Shown here piece by piece: positions 1 to 10,229 of a stretch of DNA of 64,000 bases. Every line of letters starts with the position of its first letter. The stretch's first letter is position 1. The stretch lies in contig JAOALB010000027.1 of assembly GCA_025331125.1 (NCBI GenBank), positions 124,001 to 188,000 on the forward strand, read 5' to 3'. Under the pieces are notes generated by a model. That model ran no database searches. It was not told the origin of the DNA and saw only the letters and a program-made list of their open reading frames with translations. The position numbers and the translations under genes were made by a program. Source of the stretch: Mycogone perniciosa. Taxonomy: Eukaryota; Ascomycota; Sordariomycetes; Hypocreales; Hypocreaceae.

Positions 1-122
1 ACGGGCTGAAGATCCGGCTGTTGAACGTTAGGATGGACTCGGCCTTTGAGGGTCCCCTGCCCGGAGCCGGCGTCGTACCGAGCAGAGCCGGACTGGACGA
101 GGACTATTTCTACGATGTTTAA
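1..122 (+). CDS. C-terminal tail of an unidentified protein (cut by left edge)
   Basis: The frame beginning at base 3 is open from the window edge to TAA at 120-122 and gives about 39 residues ending in the acidic/aromatic tail DEDYFYDV. The other two forward frames stop within the first 30 bases. Codon choice is C/G-ending, like the real genes here, so this is probably the last part of a CDS that starts to the left. No domain is visible and I do not recognise the tail. Confidence 0.5.
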   Translation, partial: GLKIRLLNVRMDSAFEGPLPGAGVVPSRAGLDEDYFYDV

Positions 123-980
123 GGACCGACGAACCTGTTTTGCCATGATTTTTTTTCCCCTTCTTTCTTTCTTTTTTTTTGTGTCTGATGTCCTCTGTTT
201 ATCTTGTTGATTTCGGTTTTGTGTTGCTATATACCCCCGTTTCCTTTCTCACGCAGGAATGGCAGGCCAGGCAGAGCGTGCGTGTGTGCATCGATAGGTG
301 TTGGATTTCTTGTTTTTCGATTCCTTGTTTGTATAAGCCATGTACGCGAATGTAATGATGAGACACCTTTCGATTTGGATGCAGTGCGTCCGTTGCACCA
401 AGGGACGGGGCGGGACGGGGAGTCGTACGAAGTAACTACATTGAGAGTGCAGGTAATGTGGGAGGGCATGACGGTCGGAATCGGTACATAGCAAAGGAGA
501 GAATACGATGCAGTTCGCCTATCACGGTTCCAATGGAGACGTGCTACCTAACACGGTTGGTGAATTGTCACAGGTTGACGGATGACTGTCATTACTATGT
601 ATTACTCTTATCCAGCTGGTGCTCACAATGCTATAATACAACATACGAGGTCTCTCTTTTTTTGTCCCCCACTTGTTGATTGGTACCCAAGGGAGACGAC
701 TAATACACAAGGCTTGGCCATGATTTGCACTCTCCACCATTACCTCTCTCCCTCCATAAAAAGACCCAGGAATGGAGCCGAGAGCAGCAGTAGTGGCTAT
801 GGAGGAGTTCGCCATGAGGCTCACCGCATCGTCGGTACCAGTATGAGGGCTGAGCTGTTCATACGGAGTACATGGAGTTGAGCTAGACTTTTCAACCGGC
901 GTCTGAGCTATCCGAGGTGGATTTCCTTCAACCAAAAATAAACACTACAGGCCTCAACATCCATCCCCCCTCCCCAGCCA

Positions 981-1012
981 TGTCTGCCTGTCTGCCTGTC
1001 TGCCTGTCTGTC
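981..1012. repeat. TGTCTGCC tandem repeat, four units
   Basis: Four consecutive 8-nt units, the last with one change (TGTCTGTC), read directly from the sequence. It lies in intergenic DNA. Confidence 0.85.
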
Positions 1013-1433
1013 CTCTGCAGCAATCGAAGAAAGCGGAAATCGCCCTCGAGTGACTGGCCAAGAAAGCGGAGAATGTCTCAACCACATAAAGGCGACGTGT
1101 CTCAGCAGGAGGGTGTTTCATGAGAGCTAGTGTCCCCTTACGTACTAGCAGGAGGTGGTGTTGGCAGTGGGGAGAGGCAGTGAAGCCATGTGGCTTGGGC
1201 TGCTATTTTGGCTGCATGTGCTCCGTAGTCTGTACTCCGTATGTCATGCAGTTCCATCAAGTTCCAAGTTTCGCATCGTCGTTGAGGGAGAGGCGGTGAC
1301 TTGGCCTGCTCTGACAGGTTGTCTGTCTGTCCGTCTGCCTTGATACGCGCATGAGGAGTGTCAGAGCTTTGCACGGCCCAGGAAAAATGTTAGAGGTTTA
1401 GGTGCCTCTCCGTTGATGCCGCATGCTTCCCGT

Positions 1434-1548
1434 GCCCTTTTCTCCCTTTCTTCCTTTCCCTTTTCTTCTCTCCTTCTTTTGTTCTTTCTCTCCCATCCTC
1501 CCCTCCCGCCCTTTCTCTCTACCCATCTCTCGTCTTCTCTCTCCTCCA
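1434..1548 (+). promoter_or_regulatory. CT-rich tract
   Basis: About 115 bases made almost only of C and T on the plus strand. Such pyrimidine tracts are common in promoters of filamentous fungi. It sits about 850 bp upstream of the PRA1-like start, so it could belong to that promoter or to an unseen non-coding transcript. Assignment to a gene is inference. Confidence 0.35.
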
Positions 1549-2403
1549 GCGAGGGGGTTGAGGATTTGAGAGGTTCGTTTAGGGAGTGGCGGAGGAACTC
1601 TACTCGTATCTCGTCCACAATCGATACGATACGGACACAACCTTGCCCCTCTGAAGCTCACCTAACTTCAGGTGCAGCGCCTCGCCTGTGAGCGCGGGGC
1701 TGGTGACGGCATTCTGGTAGTACGTACTCCGTATCCTGGCAGCAAATCTCTCTGGTGCGCAGGGGTCTACGAAGGCTCGCTGACTAACACACGTTTTATA
1801 ATAGCCGTTGGAAGCTGTGGCTGATCGACGTTACGAGTACTATCACGTATCCCTGCCACGTATCATTACCCCCTGATCTGATGCATCAGGGACGCGCAAC
1901 AGTCTAAAAAAAAAAGTTCTGAACACGATACGAATACTACTCGCTTTGACTTTTTCTTTCACAATTTCCCCCTTTGCGACACAAGACACAAGACACAAGA
2001 CACGAAACAAGCATTCTTTCGCACGGCCAAACCGCCTTCTTCATCCCTTCAATTCCGGTATGTACTCCGTATGCGATATTGACTTGCGCTCTGGCCAGTC
2101 CGATTTTCAGGAGCTAGCTTTTGCGTGGAAGGGAGCTTGATTGGTGTCCCACCCTCCAGGCATCTGCTTTACACTTTGATTTGACTGCCAGCCTACTTCG
2201 TAGACAGGCTGGCATCTTCGTATCAAGTTCTGGTGTCATGGCTGACGTTGTCTCCTTAGTCTGCATACGCAATACTGGATACCGTGGCACCAACAACCTT
2301 GTATCCGTACAAGTACAACCTTCATCCGTCTGAAACCGTCTGGTTTTGATCCCACCAAGTCGCACTCGAATTTTCACAGTCAACCGTCTTCCACATTTTC
2401 ACA

Positions 2404-2934
2404 ATGGCTCGCATTCAGATCCCCCTGGACGTTCTGACGTCCCGCATCAACTTTGGTGATCGCTTCCAGAGTCTGCGCTCCGGTCCTCTCAGCGGTCGCT
2501 TCTCCAACCTGCGACCCGTCTCGGAGTTCCTCGACTTCAAGCGTCTGTCTAAGCCTGCCAACTTTGCTGAGATCCAGTCGCGCATCAACTACAACCTGAG
2601 CCACTACTCCAGCAACTATGCCGTCGTTTTCGTCATGCTTAGCATCTATGCGCTGCTCACCAACTGGCTTCTGATGTTCGATATCATTTTGGTGGTGGTT
2701 GGCATGTGGTTCATCGGTCGCCTAGATGGCAACGATCTTGAAATCGGCACCTTCCGTGCCACAACGTCCCAGCTGTACACCAGTCTGCTTGTCGTCGCAA
2801 TCCCTCTCGGTCTGATTGCGTCTCCTTTCTCGACCATGTTCTGGCTGATTGGCGTATCTGGCATGACCATTCTTGGTCATGCTGCATTTTTGGATAAACC
2901 TATCGATGAGGCTTTTTCCGGGGAGGCGGTCTAG
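2404..2934 (+). CDS. YIP3: PRA1/Yip3 family prenylated Rab acceptor-like membrane protein
   Basis: A single exon of 176 aa. The layout is that of PRA1 proteins: a soluble N-terminal part of about 75 residues ending in the segment NYNLSHYSSNYAVVF, then two hydrophobic hairpins (about 75-110 and 125-165) split by a short polar loop, GRLDGNDLEIGTF. PRA1/Yip3 proteins act in ER-Golgi membranes, bind prenylated Rab GTPases and help extract them from GDI. The start ATG follows a good context (CACAATGG) and no intron is needed. The stop is only 34 nt before the first ATG of the next gene on the same strand, so the two transcripts must overlap or be shared. Family assignment is firm; the exact paralogue is less so. 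Confidence 0.85.
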   Translation: MARIQIPLDVLTSRINFGDRFQSLRSGPLSGRFSNLRPVSEFLDFKRLSKPANFAEIQSRINYNLSHYSSNYAVVFVMLSIYALLTNWLLMFDIILVVVGMWFIGRLDGNDLEIGTFRATTSQLYTSLLVVAIPLGLIASPFSTMFWLIGVSGMTILGHAAFLDKPIDEAFSGEAV

Positions 2935-2968
2935 GTGGTCGGCCGCGAGCTCCCAAATTTGCGCCCCA

Positions 2969-4064
2969 ATGGGGAAGACCATCGCGGCGCGGGCGGAGGA
3001 GAACAGACGGGGATGCTGCGCAATACGAGTACTGGAGTAATGATTCCAGGGTAGAGGAGGTGGAAACAGACGGGGATTCGGATTCGGATACACCAGGCGT
3101 TGGGTTGGCTTTGCAGCGCGGCAGGCGCTTTGTTAGTGATTCTCTTGAATTCACGGGTACAGACTTGGGTGATCAGGCAAACGGCAACTCACGCCGCAGG
3201 CCGCAATATCAGGACACGGAAGATGAAGATGAGTCGGCATCAAGTGATGACGACGATGACGAGTATGAGGAGGGCTACGGAGAGGATCTGAACGCCATAG
3301 AGGAGGCCCTGGTTCAGTCGGCACTCCATCGCATCAACAAGGCGCGGGCAAAGGGTAGAACCGATGTCAAGCTCAACAGGGAGGAACTTGCTGCGCTCGA
3401 ACGGAGGAGGAAGCGCATGGAAGAAGAGGAACGGAGACGTGCCAGGAAGCGCAGAGAGCAGCGGGTAGCCGTGCCACTCTCGCAATTTGAATCGATGGCT
3501 CGCAAGACGAAAGACGTCCCCGCTGGCGATGGACCAGAGGATCAAGAGCAGCAGGCCGTTCCTCCAATGGGCTACTTTCCGCCTCCGTCTGGCTCTCGCT
3601 CTCGACAGCAATCTGGAACTTCTGGTTCACAGCGACCTTCTAGTGGTGTCTATGACGATTATGAGCATACGCAACATTCCTCGTCTCGACCACCCTCGGT
3701 CAGGGGTGCAACTGAAGACGATGCCAAGTCACAAAACCATGATCCGTTCCGGTATCAGACAGCAGGTCCTCGCGCACCGCATGCTGCTCCTAGACGCCGA
3801 GTTGCGCCCAGTTCTGTTGCCAGCTGGAGTCGCCAAGGATCCAGGCGACAAACTCCTGAGGGTACCAGCGAAGAGGAGAACGGGGCAACCATTGCGCAAT
3901 CCACAACGGATGGCGACGAGATAGTGGTCGAGGTGGCCCCTGACCTTGAGCCTGAACCCAAGACAACGTCCGTACGCACACGTGCAGCAGCCAGAAAGTT
4001 GCCGCCGTCGCCGCCAAAACGAAAACCGGTGGTTGTCAGTGAGGTGAAGCGGAGGAAAAAATGA
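2969..4064 (+). CDS. Low-complexity acidic/basic protein with coiled coil; start codon out of frame
   Basis: The main frame is open from 2910 to TAG/TGA-free 4061 and ends at TGA 4062-4064. From about 3060 on it encodes roughly 334 residues: an acidic stretch (DEDESASSDDDDDEYEE), a charged Arg/Glu coiled coil (LERRRKRMEEEERRR), a Ser/Pro/Gln-rich middle and a basic C-terminus (SEVKRRKK) that could be a nuclear signal. This frame has no ATG before 3418. An ATG at 2969 is one base out of frame: it runs 23 codons to a stop at 3040, while the neighbouring frame continues with the plausible basic N-terminus GRPSRRGRRRTDGD. Either one G too many in the run at 2971-2974, an unseen 5' exon, or non-ATG initiation is involved. 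Function unknown. Confidence 0.6.
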
Positions 4065-4622
4065 GAGCCGTGTCTGCATGTCCGTGTTAATGATAGATTG
4101 CCTTTGTCAGTCTTGAGAGAAAAGAGCATTTATTTAATTGCCGCACTTTATTGTTTCTAAAATCTCGTGGAAGAGTAGAGCAGTGTCTAGTAGTAGTAGT
4201 AGTAGTAGTAGTAGTAGATAGTTATTAACATCATTGCTTGGTGGGTTTGGTTCTGCCTTTGGTTGCCATTTTGGGATCTGGAGCCTCGGCTCTGCCCAGT
4301 GGAATCCCTGTCGCGGCACCTTACAGTGCTAAAGTGCTCCCTGGTTCCACATCTGTCCATGATCATCCCATTCTCAACGACCAACTACCGTCCTTCATCA
4401 CAAGCTAGTATTCCACAACATCAAGCGAAGCGCATTTCGTAGCCTCGATTCAAACAATCGCAGAACACTGCGACTCTTTGATTCATATCTATTTAATTCC
4501 AGCGCCTCGCAGGCCGACACCCAAGCTTCGCATAGCAACTACTACTACTACTACAGCAACAACAACACAGCTCCAAGGACAGAGCTCCCTTGCAGCTATC
4601 GTCATCGCGCATCATCATCATC
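4065..4622. other. Intergenic region before the PEX4-like gene
   Basis: Nothing coding. It holds the 3' flank of the preceding gene, a 30-nt TAG trinucleotide repeat, and a leader with CTA/CAA and CAT trinucleotide runs directly before the E2 start codon. Confidence 0.6.
4188..4217. repeat. (TAG)10 microsatellite
   Basis: Ten perfect TAG units, read directly. Intergenic, about 120 bp after the stop of the preceding gene. Confidence 0.9.
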
Positions 4623-5211
4623 ATGCCGCCCAACAACGGAGCGAGAAGCGGAGCAAAGCGGCTCATCAAAGAGATGGGCACATGGCGAAAAGAACAGCAA
4701 GAAGAAAAGGGAATCGAGCGCCTGGGACCTGTGGACGAGGAGAACCTGTTTGTGTGGGAAGCTGTCATCAATGGCCGGGACATTGGATCTGGCTACGACG
4801 GTGCGTCTTCCCTCTCTTCCCTTTGCGCCCTCCCCATTACAGCAATCTGCATCAGCCGAGCTAACCATTACGTTGCTTTTTGCAGCCGGCCGCTGGCTCG
4901 TCAACATCCAAATCCCACCCTCGTACCCCCTCCAACCCCCCAAGATGCGCTTCGTCACGCCGATTGTGCACCCGAACATTGCGCTGCAGACGGGCGAGAT
5001 CTGCCTCGACCTGCTCAAGGACGCGTGGACGCCTGCGTACAGTGTGCTGGAGTGTGTGCGCGCCGTGCGCATGCTGCTCAGCTGTCCCGAGACAGACAGT
5101 CCGCTCAACGTCGATGTGGCGGCGCTGTTGAGGGGCGGCGACGTGCTCGGCACGAGGAAGCTGGTTGAGTATTGGTGTTCCAGTGCGGAGGGGAGGTATG
5201 AAGGGCTTTGA
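4623..5211 (+). CDS. PEX4: Ubiquitin-conjugating enzyme E2, PEX4-like
   Basis: Two exons, 4623-4800 and 4886-5211, joined by an 85-nt GT-AG intron (GTGCGT...TGCAG); 167 aa. The UBC fold is clear: the HPN motif (VHPNIAL) and the catalytic Cys at about residue 99 in GEICLDLLKDAWTPAYS. The spacing of the segment after the active site and the small size resemble PEX4, the peroxisome-anchored E2 that monoubiquitinates the import receptor Pex5 for recycling with Pex22 and the Pex2/10/12 ligases. Other small E2s share these motifs, so PEX4 is the best guess rather than certain. The ATG at 4623 follows a CAT/ATC-rich leader. Confidence 0.75.
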
Positions 5212-6061
5212 GGATGCGGCTGCGCATGGGAATGATGGGGGGGGGGGAGTGGATGTCGGAGGCGGCGTCATTTGAGTTTGCTTTTGGTTTCTGGATACGA
5301 AGTGATGATTTTTTGGGAGGGCTTCTTGACTACGTGGAGGTGTAATATTGGACGATGTAATATTGAGCGATTATATCTGTTGGGACGGCATACGATTTCG
5401 GGGGAAATTGCTTTGGTCACGTCTGATAATTGGACAGTAGGATACAGCACGTCAAAGATTGTTGTTGTATATTACCACAACTAGGACCCAAGATGCCCTG
5501 TCACACGCGTTTGAACTTGTCTATTCCAACCCGTATCATACTCCTGTCACCCCTTCCAGCCTCACACGTATGCAGCTCACAATACATGACATCCATGACA
5601 GCAATAAAGGACATAAGCTTTAAAACATCAAAGGGAGCGTCAGAGCCATCCCTGTTTTCGCCCCAGCAGCTTGTGAGATGCGTCGGGACGAAACAAGAAA
5701 CAACGACCTATGCTGCATCTGCAATGGTCACAAAACATAAAACTCCTTTTCTGGCCCAAGGGACAGAAAACCTCGGAAAAGCCGGCTCTCTATGGTTGGT
5801 TGTGTGTGTTGGCGGTGATGAGCGATGACATGAATGCTATAAAGGAAAAACGCCGTGCCGCGCCCTACCCTGCCCTGCCTCCCTACCCGACACCCCGGTT
5901 TTTGTTTTCGATTCCAAAGAGTTGCTCAGGAAAGAACAGGTCACGCTGTGATGATCGTGCAATCCAAGTGCAGCCCAAGGCTGATGACATGATAGTCGTG
6001 ACATATTAAGTGACGGGTGAGAGGAGAAACTGCATCACCGAGTTCCTTCTTCCCGTTGGGC
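5212..6061. other. Convergent intergenic region (PEX4-like / MNN9-like)
   Basis: 3' flanks of two genes that point toward each other. A G8 run lies near 5239. No reading frame here has ATG start, coding composition and a recognisable domain together. Confidence 0.55.
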
Positions 6062-7248
6062 TTACTCATTATAATGATAGACCTATAGTTAAGTCAGATC
6101 ACGGGCTCACCACACAAGCAAGAGCTCGCTTAGGGGCTGCTTACCTTGTAATTCGGCAGACCGTATGGCTGCCATCCTAACCGCTTCGCCATCTTGGCGA
6201 ATCCTTCGCTCTCAATCAAGTGGTAAAAGGAAAATGGTGGGAACATGGCACCGTCACGGTGGACGTCAGCCTTGACCATCAGGGCAGTAGCACCAACACC
6301 ATCAAGGGGCACTACCAAGCCCTTTTCGCCTCCACCTTCCGTCATGTAGGCCATGAGCGTCCGATATGTTGCCATCTCGGCGTATCCTTCGAGAAGGACA
6401 TCGTCCGGCCCCATCTTGTCGGCCATTTTCAGAGCAGTCTCACTGTCCTGCCAGCTATTAAAGTCGTACGCCCGCTCTGACATCTTCTTGGTTTCAGAAT
6501 TGTAGAACCGCTGGAAGCAGTTGGCAACAATGACTGGCTTGTTGTGTGAAGCAAGGTCTTGGATGAGGGTGGGAGGAGTCTCGACGATGTCGGCATCCAG
6601 CCACAAAACCCATGACGTGGATGGACCCAACGTGGTGAAGAGCAGAGAATTGCGGGCCTTGGCCATGACTTCTCGGCGTGCCTTTTGGTTTGACATCTTG
6701 TGGCGCTCTCGCTCATCTTGAGAGGTTACGGCGGGATCAAAATCCTGTCGCAGGATGATGATGCTCTTGAAGCGATCTTTCTCGGGGCCGCGCTTCTGGG
6801 TCTTTTGTATTTGCTGCTGCAGCGCCGCCGTAGCTTGGTTTCCTTCTTTCGTCTTGGGGAGAATGAAGCCGAGGGTGATGAGCTCGTGAGGATAGTTCAA
6901 CTTCAGGATATTGTCCCAGTACTCCTGATAGAATCGCGCCATAGGCGTGAGGATGAGGATGTGCTCCCCATTTTTGATCGGCTCGGCGGTAACGGTTACT
7001 TTGTTGAGGTTGTAGCGAGTGACGGGTGGCGGTCCTTGTCCCGAGCCTGGTCGAGAGCTCTTCTTGTACGGCGAAGTAGGGGGCGAGAGATGATGGTCGG
7101 CCGAAACGATGGAGGAGAGCCGACCGGTGGAGGAACGACTTGACGGCGAAACGAGGAAGAAGATGATGAAGATGCAAAGCACCGCGCCGAGAAGCAGTGT
7201 GCAAGTGTTCGTCTTCTTAAGACGGACTGACCCCATGGGTCGAGCCAT
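6062..7248 (-). CDS. MNN9: Mannan polymerase subunit, Anp1/Van1/Mnn9 (GT62) family, MNN9-like
   Basis: Exon 1 is 7248-6145 and exon 2 is only 21 nt, 6082-6062; the 62-nt intron (GTAAGC...CTATAG) has phase 0. The product is 373 aa. An N-terminal cytosolic tail (MARPMGSVRLKK) is followed by one signal-anchor helix (residues about 13-33), a Ser/Pro-rich stem and a Golgi-luminal GT62 catalytic domain with the DxD metal site in WVLWLDADIVE. The tiny last exon supplies the conserved C-terminus VYHYNE; without it the protein would run into intron codons. GT62 proteins form cis-Golgi complexes that extend the alpha-1,6-mannan backbone of N-glycans. The short length favours MNN9 over VAN1 or ANP1, but the three paralogues cannot be separated firmly by eye. 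Confidence 0.85.
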
Positions 7249-8017
7249 GGGAGCCGTTCAAATGTCTGGGATCTCGCCTTTGCGATCGTTTCGAATGGGG
7301 AGGGTGGCGCAGTGTATTGGACAGATTACGTCCAGCGTAACGAAGGTAATGGCATGGAGCTCGAAATGGATCGAAAGAGTGACGCGCAAGGGGGGCCACA
7401 GGAGGCCAGACAGAATACGCGGATTTGGCGAAGATACGGCGTATTATTAGTAACCGAAAACCCCAATGTCAGGGAAATACGGAGTACGAGGGACGGGTGG
7501 ACGATTTTCCCTCTCCCACTGACATACGAAACGTGAGGTGATATGGCGAGCCAAGGGTGAGCAAGGGATAGGTAGTATGTTACATACGGAGTACATGCTC
7601 TCCACTGAGAAGGCCAGCTTGGGTGGCAAGTTGCGTTACAGGTCCAAAACGGCTTAGACACAAAATAGGACGGAAAATCCCCCGGGCCGATATACAAGGG
7701 AGTACTTCGTACATGTGCTACCGACCAGATGCCGATTGTTGGTGCCTGTCCGCTGAGCTGTCCACTGAGCTAGCTGTCCACTGAGCCGTCCACAGTGGTA
7801 TCTTCCGTGTACCCCTGGTCTGGCTCGTAGCTTGGCGCGTCAGCCCAGCTAAGCCTTCTCCGTACCTGTGCCGAACCTCATCCGTCGCATCAAAACCCAT
7901 CCATCGCCAGGCTGTTCCTACGGCTTATTCACCTCGACTCGTCAGCCTGCGTGAGTAGGAATTTTTTGCTGTTTGTTGTATTCTTCAGCTTTCTGAAGCA
8001 CCACTCGAACCATTGCA
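7249..8017. other. Divergent promoter region (MNN9-like / YRA1)
   Basis: Shared upstream region for two divergent genes. Contains TACGGAGTA at 7478 and 7585, the variant TACTTCGTA near 7692, and a direct repeat of CTGTCCACTGAG at 7746-7794. No gene seen. Confidence 0.55.
7746..7794. repeat. Short direct repeat, CTGTCCRCTGAG units
   Basis: Three near-identical 12-nt units (one with G, two with A at position 7), the last two separated by CTAG, followed by a partial fourth. It lies 220-270 bp upstream of the YRA1 start codon, so it may be a promoter element; function is inference. Confidence 0.6.
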
Positions 8018-9587
8018 ATGGCTAGCGACAAGATGGACCGTGGCCTCGACGAGATCATTGCCGAGAAGGTTCGTGTATACATTCGCCCGACTTGCTTTGG
8101 GAGCCAGCCTTGCCGCCTGCTTGCATTATCACAAACAACAGAACAGAACAAGTTAACCGTCCCCCAGCGTGGTGGCAATGGATCTCGAAACAGACGTGGT
8201 AGCGACCGCCGTCGCGAACCCCGTCAAGATTACCCCCGTGATGGGGTAAGAAAGGTCAGCCTTGTAATACACCAGTCTTCCGTTCCGGGTGCCGCGCCGT
8301 CGTACTGACCGCATCCAAGGTTCATCCATCCTCCCTCCTCTGATCGTCTGTTGCTCGACCTCGTCAACCCTCCTCGCACTCCTTCGGTCACTCGATTCTC
8401 GGAGTCTTTTTTTGGCGATCCGTCAAGGGTCTTGCGCGCTATGAAATTCGTTGGCTAACGGGCTCTTGGGTCGGTGGTACAGTCCTTCCGAAACGAATCT
8501 CGAAACCTGGATAGGTCAGTTTGGTGCCTTGACTCAACTCTACCAGTGTTATGTATGCATACTGACATCTTGAACTGTAGCGAATGGGTGCATGATCGTT
8601 ACGAAGAGAACAGTACAGTCCCACTTCGCCGTCGTCGCTGCTTTGATACTCATTCCTCTTAGATTACCGCAGAGGTCCGGCACCACGCCGTCAGCGCGAG
8701 TCCCCCAGCGAGTAAGAATTTTCGACACCAACCTTGGTTGTTTTCGTCACTGACCAACATCTTTCACCAGCGATGCTCGGGGCGCCAAGCTTCGAGTTGA
8801 GAATATTCATTATGATCTCACCGAAGAAGACCTTGACGTACGCTGCCCAATCCATCCTCATAACTCCGTCTAACCTCATCCACAGGAACTTTTCAGAAGA
8901 ATCGGACCTATAACAAAACTACAATTGCGTTACGATCGTTCGGGCCGATCTGAGGGCACGGCCTTCGTGACCTATCAAGAGAAGGAAGACGCTTTAGAGG
9001 CCGTAAGACAGTTTGACGGCGCAAATGCCAATGGTATGACAAGCTACGGGTTTGAAGGGACACCTATGATTAACTGGTATGCAGGCCAGCCAATCCGTCT
9101 ATCGATGATGTCGAGCGCGCCGACTCGAAACCCATTTGACACTGCCGTCATGCCAGGCCGGCCCTTGGCTGAACGCGTCTCCGCCCCCAGTGGCCGATCT
9201 CGCTCGCTCTCACCTCCTCGCCGATACGGCGAAGAGGATGCTGCTCGCAAGGGCATCGATAGGTATGTGCCCGGCGGCGGCAGCCGCTCGCGAAGCCCCC
9301 TTCCACACCGCCGTGGAGGACGTCGTCCTGGTGTCCGGCGAGAAGGCACTGGAAGTGGAAGGGAGCAGGAGGGAACTCGTGGGGGTCGTGGTGGTCGCGG
9401 TGGACGCACTGTTAATGCTCGCCCGAAGAAGACACAGGAGGAACTGGATGCCGAGATGGAGGACTACTTCAACGCAAATAATGCTTCCGCTGCTGAGGGA
9501 GCTGCAGAGCCGGCAGCGGTACCAGCCCCGACCAACGGATCCGCCGCGGCGCCGGCTCAGAACGATGATATCGACATGATTGAGTGA
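8018..9587 (+). CDS. YRA1: mRNA export adaptor, YRA1/ALYREF (Mlo3) family
   Basis: Eight exons: 8018-8068, 8168-8245, 8483-8514, 8581-8612, 8663-8711, 8771-8837, 8886-9033 and 9085-9587; 319 aa, frame closed throughout. The N-terminus (MASDKMDRGLDEIIAEK) is the UAP56/Sub2-binding box of ALY proteins. It is followed by an RGG/RS-like region, an RRM (LRVENIHYDLTEEDL ... GTAFVTYQEKEDALEA), an Arg/Gly-rich region and a C-terminal second Sub2-binding box (PKKTQEELDAEMEDYF). ALY/Yra1 couples the TREX complex to the Mex67 export receptor in the nucleus. Seven introns for under 1 kb of coding sequence is high for this window; intron 2 is 237 nt. Intron 7 (9034-9084) is 51 nt without an in-frame stop, so unspliced RNA would still be translatable. 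Confidence 0.9.
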
Positions 9588-10229
9588 GGAGTGATGCTCC
9601 GTCGAGCGGAATGTACATCACCCAGGGTGTTAGGAGTCAATTATCGGTTATAAGCTCGTTAGGTACATACAGCACCTCGAACACCACGCAATAATACATG
9701 GTATGTTGATCGCTGGGCCATGAGTCTATACTCCTTTGTTTTCAATTTGAGGCTCAGCAATGTATCATGAATAAAATGTTTATACACATATCCTTGTGAA
9801 GCATAGTCTCGCAGTTACTAGAGTCTATTGGCGTCTTGGGCTGCTAACATTGAGAAGGGCTGTATTGTCCATAGTCTATGGGATCTTTGGATCTCCGGGC
9901 AACTGGGAATACGCTCACAGTGAAGCACCCAGCAGAGACTAGAATGCGGGGGATCGCCAGAAGACTCTCTGCTTGGGTCAGCAAGGTCGGCAATCTGAAC
10001 ATGGAAGTAATAAATCAACGTACAGAGTCGGCTTGGAAAGCAATTTGCCGGTAACGGACAATCAATCAACGTACCTATTGGTCAACAGATCCACTAATGT
10101 CGGCACAATGCTTCTAGAGTCCCGAGAACGGACTGGAGAGCATCTTGGTAACTCCAGACCTACTACTTAACGCTCCGCAAGTATCAGATATACAATAAAT
10201 CCTTAAAGATCGGTTTTAATTGATGAGCC
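9588..10229. other. Intergenic region between YRA1 and the 6PGDH-like gene
   Basis: 3' flank of YRA1 (AATAAAATG near 9770 may serve in polyadenylation) and the promoter of the next gene. No gene seen. Confidence 0.5.

Larger units (their letters stand above)
123..2403. other. Intergenic region upstream of the PRA1-like gene
   Basis: No convincing gene. It holds the 3' flank of the edge gene, a (TGTCTGCC)4 tandem repeat at 981-1012, a CT-rich tract around 1434-1548, a short ACACAAG-type repeat near 1979-2001, and exact copies of TACTCCGTA at 1233, 1725 and 2063. Open frames up to about 137 codons occur on both strands but begin at non-ATG codons or have repeat-like composition and no recognisable domain. 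Confidence 0.6.

Noticed and set aside
522..935. 137-codon minus-strand frame near the left edge
   Set aside because: It begins at a non-ATG codon, is rich in Ser/Thr/Pro with no domain, and overlaps other random frames on the opposite strand.
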